NCBI GenBank assembly: GCA_964023275.1
Contig: OZ029914.1
Coordinates: 39,907,924 to 39,971,923, forward strand
Source of the DNA: Norana najaformis
Taxonomy: Eukaryota; Annelida; Clitellata; Crassiclitellata; Hormogastridae
Reading direction: 5' to 3'
Length of the DNA stretch: 64,000 nt
In this document: piece after piece, positions 11,100 through 20,900 of the stretch
Layout of the letters: each line of letters begins with the position of its first letter
How positions within the stretch are numbered: position 1 is the stretch's first letter
Notes under the pieces: generated by a model
Database searches by the model: none
Told to the model about the DNA's origin: nothing
Seen by the model: only the letters and a program-made list of their open reading frames with translations
Made by a program: the position numbers and the translations under genes

Positions 11100-12440
11100 G
11101 TTTTATTCGTAATTTGAATAATTAAAACTCATATAACGATGACTGATGTTACGGCTATGACATATTTTCTCCTTCTTTAATTAGCTTCCCTGTTTCGTAT
11201 ATGAAACCAAACATTATAATTAAAGCCTGGCTTGTTTTAACAGGCCTATACTTGGACCAATAGGCCAGCATTTAACCGGCTGTTAGCCTTTTGTAAACAG
11301 GAAAACCTAGTTCATTCGCACTCTATCAGTTAATCCGAATTTGACAGCCTTTTACACCGAATAATAACTTGACAATACCATCTTCCAGAAAAAATTAATT
11401 AAAAAATGTTATAATAAAATAATATGCAGCTAACAAGAAATGCTGGCCAATGACTGGCTACTCTATTTGTGAAAAGATTAGAAGGTGATCGGACTGAGTG
11501 AAACTCGAATATCATATATGTAGAACTCCATAAGCAAATTGGATAAACAGTGAGTTTATGAAATGAATTTTTCCACAAACTGAGGAAAAGCAGATGATAA
11601 AGAGGCCAGCGTATAGCGACGGCTTTTTACTGTTTAGGTTCATAGTCGTGATCAAACAAGGAAACACCACAGAAACTAAGGAAAGTGATTGGAAAACGAC
11701 AAACTGGCTCAGCCCTTATATGGCGTGATTACTCCTACGCCGTAAATGAACACAGCATAGATCTGTTCAACACTTCATCTGACTTTAAATGGTAAACATC
11801 GCAGGAACAATGCCTACGCACATAAATTGATTGCACACGAGTTGTCAGGCTTCCCTGATTGCATCGGAAATTCAGATATCAGCACCGCAAAACAAACATG
11901 ATTTTTAAAAGATACACTACACAGTGCTGGTTTTCACCGCGTTAACCACTGTTGCAGCATAGGACGTTTGCAGAATCTGAAAGAGGAAGTGACTGGAGGG
12001 AGAAAAAGCTAGGAAGAACGACGAAGTCTGACTGGTTGGACGGTGGGTAAATGGCGTTATGTGAGAAGCCTGAGAAGAAAAGCATTGCATTTAGAGATAG
12101 GCCCCGTCATTTTCCCATGAATGTGCTAAGCGACATTCAGACAATGCAGGTTTTTTAGGACATAGTGTTGCAAAAGTGTTTTGAGATTTAATGACTAACA
12201 GAGCAAAGAGTAAGCAAGCGACAGACCAGCATAGAATTCGACTCCCACAGTTCGCATTGTCATCCTCTTAGATTCCAATGCGTCCAACACACAACTCCTA
12301 TAAAAACGGCTTGCGAGTTTCACAGTCGTGCGATTTGACTATCATTCACAGATTTAAGTCCATATAATGGCGCAAGCACATAGAAGTCTACACTGGGACG
12401 TAAATGTCATTGTATGTGTCGTTGTTTAAATGCTGTTGCT
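11100..12440. other. No recognisable gene; AT-rich intergenic DNA
   Basis: I see no domain-bearing frame, tandem array or known repeat head here. The 5' regulatory DNA of gene D should lie in the first part of this stretch, since its proposed start codon is at 11,086, but no convincing core promoter motif is visible. Confidence 0.5.
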
Positions 12441-12539
12441 AATTGTTTCCAGTATCAGTTGCACTGTATATTCCTGTTTATCTCTTTCTATATAGTCTAT
12501 CTAAATGTTCCACATATACTTCACATGGCCTAAACCATG

Positions 12540-12740
12540 AAATACTGTATAATGTTCCACTAAGACTTGCAGTCTTCGAGCATAATAAATTAATAAACCC
12601 CGCTGAACGAGGAAAATCCAACGCTTTCACTCTTACCAATCTGAGCTACGGCGTACCACAAGGCCATGTATTCGGCCTCTCCTGTTCGCTCTTTATACCA
12701 CTCCTCTTGGTACAATCCTCGCTCGCTATATTGTATACAT
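12540..12740 (+). mobile_element. Reverse-transcriptase fragment
   Basis: The plus-strand frame contains LSYGVPQGHVFGLSCSLFI, matching the GVPQGSVLGP motif just after RT motif A/B in LINE reverse transcriptases. Nothing else of the element is intact. Confidence 0.65.
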
Positions 12741-13199
12741 AACTTATTAATTAACGGCTGCACGTCTGTCTACTCCTTCACCCAGGGTTGGATTAGATAC
12801 CGGTTGGGGTATCGACACCAAGAGAGCAAAAATCAACTTCCAGCTTTGATAAAGAAATTGGGGGCGGGTGATTTTTATCCCTCTCCCGGCAACCGCAGTC
12901 TCATTAATTATGATCACTGCTAGGGGTAATTTTGCTTATCATTAATAATTATTTATCTTTATGTCATTAATTATCTTTATCTCGATACTCCAGTGTAAAT
13001 ATTACTTAGCTATAAGGCCATGTTTGAGCAACTTAAGAGTCAGTACGAGAACAGTCTCTCAAATTCTTTGGTTGCGATCAGTTTGACGTTGGACCGAATG
13101 TTTTGGTCAGATGTCAAATCCGGTTCATTAGACCGGATACTTCAGTCATGTAGTCAGACTCTCAATTGCCTTGTGTAAAAACAGCATGGACGAAGGTGC

Positions 13200-13206
13200 A
13201 GATGGT

Positions 13207-13237
<31 letters not shown>

Positions 13238-13385
13238 ATAGATAGATAGATAGATAGACAGATAGACATACATACATGCATGCATACATGCACATATACA
13301 TACATACATACATACACACACATACATACATACATACATACATACATACATACATACATACATACATACATACATACATACATAC
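13200..13385. repeat. Compound GGAT / GATA / CATA microsatellite
   Basis: Successive arrays of GGAT, GATA and CATA units. Several long open frames on both strands here are only repeat translations (MYVC... and IYIHT...). A (CTGC)n/(TCTG)n stretch follows at about 13,605-13,660. Confidence 0.95.
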
Positions 13386-13389
13386 GACA

Positions 13390-14766
13390 GAGAGAAAGCG
13401 AGGGAGAGAATTTTGTCGGCAGGGTTTGAGTAACAGGCGTCTTCGACATATTCAACCCTGTCGTCAAAATTCCCAACTCTCCAGTCATAATCACGGCCAC
13501 TGGTTTCGCTTTCTCATTCGCGGGGATTCCCCATATTATGTTAAGTTATGCGCGTAGTACCCTTTAAAATTTAATCTCAATAAATATTTGCAAAAGATAC
13601 GCTCTGCGCTCTCTGTCTGCCTGCCTGCCTGCCTGCCTGCTTTCTGTCTGTCTGTCTCCCTCTCCCTCTGAAGATTTATCTGGTCTATCAACAGTGACTT
13701 GCTGAAAATAACTTTTCATTTGCACTAAAAGCTTCGCAGTATAGACGATTAGGCTATAAAATCAAAACAACCCTATTTCTGAGTGCGCGTGTATCTGAAC
13801 ATTTATATAGCACCTTTCAGGGACCACTCAAGGGCGCCTTTAAGATGTTCTAAAGGCGCTATATAAACTGTACTATCTACAAATGTGATATTGATAAAAT
13901 GAAGATAATTCCAGAGTCAATTGTGGCGGAAGAATTCGAATTTTCAGTGTAAGATTCTTTCAGTGCAGAAGAAATCACGGTGTGTCCGAGTCGTGACTCT
14001 AAAGAGAAATGTGGCACCAGGAATCCGGTTTGATATACCCATTCAGGTAAACAGGCAGTTCGTGGGAAGAAAAATGAAGAAATTCAGGTTATTTATGCTC
14101 TCATGGAGGCTACGAGGCTAGATGAACTAGAAAGCAAGGTCCATCGAATATCTACCAGTCAACAAGATGGTCTGGCCTTGATATTGAATGTCTCTGTCAT
14201 AACATTTCAAACATCTTTGGTCTGAGAAAAATCATGAACCTAGCTTATCCTATACCAAGCTTTGAATTGCCACTCCTAGTGTCTACGGTGGTATGCCCTT
14301 AAGCACAGTGCAAGGTTGGTGCAGTATCATGATAAATGTAGGCCTACAAGGTTTCATATAGCGACCGTATGGCCTCGACCCTGTTCATTCTTCAATGAAT
14401 TTGTCGGGTCAGATCCTTCTCCACCGCTGCCCGTTTCATTGTTTGTCACGCATTTAAGGTTTCCATGTACGAACCGTGTTAGCCCGAGATTCCAATCTTT
14501 GAAATACATCCGCTATCGGTATCCGAACCGGCATCGTCAAGATGCATTCTGGGCTTGAACCCACTACTGAGGCGTGCCCTACGAGAAGGATCTTGAAAGC
14601 AATAATGTCATCCGCTTACCAAGTAAAGTATTCCATATCCAACAAGTGAGACGTAGGTGGCGCGCTCATCTGCTTTTCTTGGTCCTTGAACCGGCAATGG
14701 ACGAATGCCAAGATTCTGGACACCGGGCCAGTGCATCGCAGGACTTGACGTTTACTTCTCAGCTTA
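13390..14766. other. Intergenic stretch, no gene seen
   Basis: Apart from the pyrimidine-rich microsatellite at 13,605-13,660 and a short retroposon-like piece at about 13,800-13,870 ('GGCGCTATATAAACTGT'), nothing is recognised. Short open frames have no domain signature. Confidence 0.5.
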
Positions 14767-15179
14767 TGCCGGTGATCCACAACAGAGTCTCCCCCTCTAA
14801 AATTCTCCCCCGGCGGATCTATTTCGGAAAAGATTTCCCCCCCCGGCGAATCTGTTCTAAAATAAATTCTCCCCCGGAGATTATATTCTAAAACAAAGTC
14901 TCCGGGAGGGAGAAAATATTTCATCCCCCTTCGAAATAAACTCTCCTCTGTGGAGACTTTATTCCTCGACTATATTCAGTCACATTTCTGTTTCTAGTTT
15001 TTAAGCTTAAAAATAAAATGCAGTAAAACAAAATATATCAAAGTCAATTGATAAGATTTGCAGATTTTAGTTCCTGATCTAGAATGTTCAGTCATCTCCT
15101 TTTGGCGCCCTCATTTTCGAAACGGTACAGTTGGAAACTCCGCTACTTCCTCTTTCTCAAGGCAACGAGCTAGGTGTGT

Positions 15180-16570
15180 ACTCTTTGCTGTGACTTCGTA
15201 TTAAGCAACCAAGCTTTCCGAACTAAGAGCCCATTGGAAAGAAAATGCTGCAGCATACACTCCACAATCAGACATATCTGGTTGACGCTGACAGAGGATA
15301 ATTTTGTCTTTTAGATTGCCACTGCTAGTAAGATGCGAGGAGTACAACTGGCGCATCTGACGTTTCACGTTATTAGAAATTCCGCCAGTCAGGGAGTCAG
15401 CATACAACACGTCATCGTAATCGTAATCGTAATCCCAAGATTTCTACAGCGCCCAACGAAAGCCGCGCCGCGGGGACCAGCTTATTCACAGACGTTCAGT
15501 CAAAACAAAATCGATAAGCAAAAGGGTTCGTTTCCGGGTCAAGATCCAAGAGTCAGGCAGAGAGACAGCGCGGCAGCTATTTTGGGGCTGGAGAGCAGAG
15601 GCAGATAAGAGGAAGAAGGGGTATCAGGATAAGATCTGTGGAAGAGGAATGTTTTCAGTTTTGAGTGAAAGGCCGAAGCAGAAATTGCAAGCGGTGGAGC
15701 ATCGGTGAGTTTGTATGATGGGTCCGAAAACTGTCGCAGTTCTGGGGGGAGTTTATTTCAGAGTGGTGGGGCAGCTATGGCTATGGAGCGATTACCAAAT
15801 TTTAAGGATGAGGTGACTGGAGGCCGGAGAAATGTTAGGGCAGAAGAAGAGCGGGTTGAGCGAAACGGTTATATTGTAAATAACTGACGAAGATAGGAGG
15901 ATTGGGAAGATTGAAGTGTCTTGCATGTAAGTGATAGGACTTTGTACTCGATTCTTTCAGGTATTTTAAGCCAGTGTAGTGATTTAAGAACAGGAGTGAT
16001 GTGATGGTGTTTGGGGTTTTTGGTAACATCACGAGCAAGAGCATTCTGTATGGCTTGAAGGCGGCTTATTTGGGTGGAGCCTATGTTCAGGAACAGTGAA
16101 TTGCAATAGTCTAATTCAGCATGGACTATGGATGTGGCGATGGTTGGTGCAGTTTTAAAGTCAAGCATAGGGCAGATTCTGCGAAGGTCGCGGATATGGC
16201 AATGCATGCTGCTAACACCTGATGATCTATGTCATGAATGATTTGGATTCCTTCCTCAATGACTGGTCGAAATCCACTCTCAACTTGGGACAGCAACACA
16301 GTATGGCTTTCCATTTCGTCACCCAAATGTTGACTGATCAGTTGGTAGATAGCATCCCTCAGCTTGTCGTTTAACCTGGTTCCTCGCCAGGAAGTAGATT
16401 GTATCGGTCAAGCTTGTGCAAATTCAACTTCTTAGCCCACCATGCTGTTGTAGCAGCTGGCGAGTCATCGAACAGAACGAGTTTCTTATCAATTTCAAAG
16501 CTTGCGGTCAATTTTATTTTCTTTAAATGCAGTTTTTTCTCTCCTGGTGATGACGTGCCATTTAACAAAG
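15180..16570 (-). pseudogene. Broken Ulp1/C48-type cysteine protease gene
   Basis: Read from 16,570 downwards, the first frame holds WWAKKLNLHKLDRYNLLPGE. A one-base frameshift near 16,377 then leads to RLNDKLRDAIYQLISQHL and FRPVIEEGIQIIHDIDHQ, resembling the 'WLND..I.aaQ.LL' and His regions of Ulp1-like proteins. The coding sequence is then interrupted by a LINE (16,207-15,414). It resumes with LYADSLTGGISNNVKRQMRQ and QRQPDMSDCGVYAAAF, where DCG is the catalytic-Cys motif, followed after a stop by a CLEKEEVAEFP-like tail. It cannot encode a working enzyme. Confidence 0.65.
15414..16207 (-). mobile_element. CR1/L2-like LINE, 5'-truncated, inserted in the protease remnant
   Basis: Minus-strand coding shows the C-terminal reverse-transcriptase block: CHIRDLRRICPML, HAELDYCNSLFLNI, LQAIQNALARDVTK, HHITPVLKSLHWLKIPERIE. 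The 3' end is GGGCGCTGTAGAAATC followed by a (GATTAC)n-type tail at 15,414-15,440. Related 3' tails occur near 39,035-39,090, 39,810-39,940, 40,235-40,335, 55,515-55,690 and 61,720-61,800. Confidence 0.85.
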
Positions 16571-17262
16571 CGGAAGGTGATCTCTCATCTATTTTATCTG
16601 AATTGCGAGACTTAAACGGTGTGCTTTCTTCAAATCATCTTTCAAAATTAACAGCATTGGCTGCTTGTTTTATCATCTTCTGTCCTGGTTTAAAGAATCA
16701 CAGCGAAGCCAGAACTAACTGGTATCAGGAAGCCAGTACCAATGAATCGGAAAGGGGTTTATCTATAAAAGATTTATTCCGAAGTCAGGGCTATCTGGAT
16801 TCACGTTATGTAATTAATATGCATTGGCTCTCAAAGAAGATTAATTAGTTACAGTCATTTCCTTTACGGTCTAATTCCTTATAGTAAACAAAGGCCTTTT
16901 TCTTTAATATGCGAAGACGTACTTAACCTCTCCGCCGCGTTCCAAAACTGCCAACGCTTACTATCTTAGTGGTGTTATTACATGCTTACTGGGCAATTGC
17001 TATAAAGCATTTTTCATATCCAGATGAATGACACAACATTACAGAAGCCATTTATTTCAATATTGCATGTATCAAATCTGATTTAAAATGAACCGAAAAT
17101 TGGGGGCGGCGGTTTTAAATGGGGGCGAGTTTGTATTGTAGATGGGGAGATTCCATTTCAATGGGGAGACTTTGTTCCGAAACAGAGTCTCAGAGGGAGA
17201 CATTATTCCAGCCTGGGGAGACTCTGTTTGGGGGAGACTTTATTTCATGACACCGGCACCAA

Positions 17263-17400
17263 ATTATACTGCTTGGTGACAGAGGCACAGTGTGCACAAA
17301 CAACTTGCCCAAGGTCGTTACACGGAGTCGAACCCGCAACCGCATGATCTTTGACCAAACGTGTTACCGATAGGCAAGAGGAGGCTTTCCCAAAGAAAAC
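17263..17400 (-). repeat. tRNA-like SINE fragment
   Basis: On the minus strand there is a GGTTCGACTCC-like B box and an A-box-like segment. The stretch 'AAATTATACTGCTTGGTGACAGAGGCAC...GGTCGTTACACGGAG' recurs diverged at about 51,530-51,605, so it is a dispersed family rather than a functional tRNA gene. Confidence 0.55.
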
Positions 17401-17883
17401 ATTAAACAAAATTATTGCATCGTTGATTCATCCTTGGTTATAAGTGGTTATCGTTAATTAGAATAACACGTTTCCTTTCGGAAAAACAAAACAGTTTTAA
17501 CTAACCCAAATATCTGGCACGCTTAGGATTCGACTAAATCTAATCAGCCCAGAGGTATTTTTATTCGTATATTCTGGGAAATCCCGGTACAAAAGCCGCA
17601 CTGCTATCGGTGCTTGTGAGGGCAGCAATCTATAACCATGGTATTCCCTGGCATAATCGGGTCGCGAAAATTCCATGTGGTAAAATATTCCCCCTGGAGC
17701 GGTATATAACTTCCATCAAGCGGTAAAATACACTCACGTTGCCATACCCCACGGCGATGTTCTGTCTCCGACACTTGAAACTTTGTGTATAATATCTTGC
17801 GGATGAGTTTGTTTTGAGATATACATCTATAACGCTGCATTGTTTAGATGAGTTAAAAGCATCGATCTATAGCAACCTACATC

Positions 17884-17926
17884 ATGTTTGTGAAAACGAT
17901 CTGTTTGTTTGCGATGCTATACATAG
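17884..17926 (+). CDS. Gene A exon 1: signal peptide
   Basis: ATG followed by 14 codons (MFVKTICLFAMLYI) and one base, ending at donor GTAAAC. The size and phase match the first exons of B and C. The short hydrophobic core is typical of a signal-peptide exon whose cleavage site falls near the next exon. Confidence 0.85.
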
Positions 17927-20900
17927 GTAAACGAAATTGGACATTTAAGTTTAACGCCTATAGCGATTTTCGTCTGAGTTGTTACGAGCAAAAGTATGAG
18001 CCTTAGGCTAAACGTGTTTACTCTAAAGGCTTAAGGTTTAAACTCGTGTCAGACACTTTGTGCTTGTATTTTAAGTAAACTAGGCCTTGTACGCATATGA
18101 TAAAAATCGAATTGCTGTAGGCTTACATTGCGCATCGTAATGTCTTTTTTCAGTTTTAATGACTATCAGTGACGCCATAAGCTTCAATTTCTTGATTTTC
18201 TTATAAAATCGGAATTGCTTTTATCTTTTAAGAGTATTTTTGCACAGAAATGTTTGGTGGTATCTGAACAATTATTTAGCACAATCTCAGGACAAAAAGA
18301 GGTATAACCTCCCCAAAGCGATTATTAGATGATTTTTTAGACTTTCTCTACTATTACACGGGTGTTGTTTTGTTATTAATGTATAATGAAAGCTTAAAAT
18401 TTGTTTAAAATTCATTTTCAGCTCAAGGCAAATTACTACAGGTGCCAGAAGACACAGAAGTTGTGGTTGGACAGAGTCAGGTCATCCTGAAGTGTCGGAC
18501 AGACAGTAACAACACTGCTAAATCTGTCGAATGGCGTCACAGAAAAGTCCACACAGGTGCCTCATTCGAGATCCTGTATAAATGGGGATTCATCATGAGA
18601 CCATATAATGGCCGATATCGCGTTCAAAATAATACAGCTGGGCACTACAACCTAATCATAGAAAGTGTAAAACTTGATGATGCTGGTACCTACACTTGCG
18701 ACGATAGAGGGACACAACATCAAGCAGAGTTAATTGTCTTTGGTGAGTAGTCTTGAAACATTGTTTCTTTTTATCCGATTTTATAGTTTTACTGTGTATA
18801 GTCAGTGTAAGTAAACCCTATAAATTTGCTTACAGGATAATATTTCTTCTGTGCACTGTGGCAGTTATATTCACAGCACCTGATGGTTTAAATAATTACT
18901 TTTCATGCTGCACTAATTGTATTATTTCTTGCCCAAGAGCAACATTGTTTCTCAGTAAATTTTCTTGGATTTCTTTTTTTTTTGTATACAACAAGAGACC
19001 AGCATTTGCAGCTTTTCTTATTCGACCTAATTCAGGCAAATGGCTACTTTGTCAAAGTGATTTACTGTCCATCATAAAAGTTAATCAGATCATTGTCAAT
19101 TGTCATTGTAAGATGAATTAAAGCTAATGTGAAATATAGCTTATTTTTCGTTTGTCTTGGTTGATTTGTCTTGATTAACTTTGCTCTAAGGGTTAAACCT
19201 ATTGATATTTACTCAGGCACACACATATGATGGCAACACGTAGCTGTAATTTTTATTTATAGTATAACAAGCCAAATGAAATTGATATTGTTCATTTTAT
19301 TTTTATTATAATATTAAGTGGTATGACAATGCAATGCATATTTGTTTTGTAGAAAAACATCCCTCAAATGAGTTTTGCACAACGACTTCGTTATCAGATG
19401 GCAATCACAATAACTGTGGTCTAGGATCAGTGTTAATGTCTTGTGATATGAGATACCAAGGAAATCTGGTTCCTGTCCTAGAGTGGCGGAATGGAGAAAA
19501 CACGATACCTTCAACAATTACAAATGATATGCATGATGTCATCAAATCGTCCGTTCAACTGAGCAGAACCCAGATTGAAAATTCACAGTACACCTGTCGC
19601 GTCAGATATCTCACCTCGATGATAACTTCTCATTTCACATGGTCACCAACTGTGAATACAACGAGTGAGTAACTAAATGGCCTGGTCCATAATGTCTCCT
19701 GATTTATGTTGATCCTCTTTTCATATTTAATTTATATATCTGTGTGCAACATAAATAAATTTTCTTTAGCGTCCCTGCACAGTTTGCACTTAAAGCAGAG
19801 CTATATAAAATGACAAACACAAAGCAATGTAATATAAGCCTAATATAGCATACTATCTACGTTTTACCTGCTCATGTTATTTTATATAATTTTTATCTGT
19901 TTGTGTTATTTTAAATTATGTCCAACAAGTCCATTCTGCATATTCAGTAACTCTTTGAATATCCAAAAAATTCACATAGAATATTTATGTGCCGTATCTT
20001 TTTATTACAATCAAGATGCGTAGTTTTTTTGGGGCTAAGGTCTTAAAAGTTTCTTGATAGCTTTCTCTGTAATTTATAAATATTTGAACTGACTTATTAA
20101 ATCCAGAATAAGTCATACAAGAACTAGGGTTTTATATCAAACAGAACATATCGGAAGTGATGTGGGTCCAATAATTAGTTCGCTTCAGAGAGTTCACTTT
20201 TAAAAGGGAGTTCACATCCACCATAGCACCATCTGTCTAAATTGTATTGAACTCCATTTTAAAAGTGAACTACACCTGCATAGCTACATGCAGTTACCCA
20301 TAATTTGAATAATAAACTGGCAATAAAACCTGTTTTTAATTTTGATTAATTGTGACATTTTGTTTCTATCATTACCAAGTATTCTGTGTTTAATTGTGAA
20401 AATTTATACTAGGAATGAAGCTCGTTGGCCTATATTAAAAGCCCCCTTATTGTCAAATACAATATTAAACATATTTGATTTCCAAAGTCTAAACATGCTT
20501 GTAATATAATTTATTTACAAATAAATTTGCAAGCGGCCTTTATATAATCAGTAAATTGTTCTTTTTTCTCTCTTGCACTTTTTAGTTACTGCAACTACAA
20601 CAAGCCTGTCAAATGGCGGATGTGACCTTCAAACTGTAGACTGCTCCGATGGAAATAGCCCTCAATGCAAGTACAAATGGTTGGCTGAAAATGACACTGA
20701 ACTTACAAACAGTTTCTCCATGGACTTGACTGGCAAACCGAATGGAAACTACACCTGCATAGCTACATGCAGTGTCCATGAAACTTCATGTACCCATATT
20801 CCTAAGATACTCAACTACAAATGTCACGACTATAGCAGTAAGTGTGTTGATGAATGCTAATTATATTTTCCATGTCAGGGGTTTTAAATTTTGATATTAT

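Larger units (their letters stand above)
14767..17258. mobile_element. DNA-transposon-like element with inverted ends and a C48 protease remnant
   Basis: The left end TGCCGGTG (14,767) and right end CACCGGCA (17,251-17,258) are inverted copies. Both are followed inwards by repeated motifs of the AGTCTCCCC type (left about 14,780-14,965; right about 17,130-17,245, opposite strand). Inside, on the minus strand, is a broken Ulp1-type protease gene, itself interrupted by a LINE. Ulp1 domains are known from several eukaryotic DNA-transposon superfamilies, but the superfamily here cannot be assigned: no transposase was seen and no target-site duplication is evident. Confidence 0.65.

Noticed and set aside
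13146..13557. MYVC-repeat and IYIHT-repeat frames on both strands
   Set aside because: Microsatellite translation; overlapping frames in several phases.
16399..16848. 149-codon plus-strand frame
   Set aside because: Antisense to the protease remnant, whose minus-strand reading matches known Ulp1 patterns; the plus-strand protein shows no domain.
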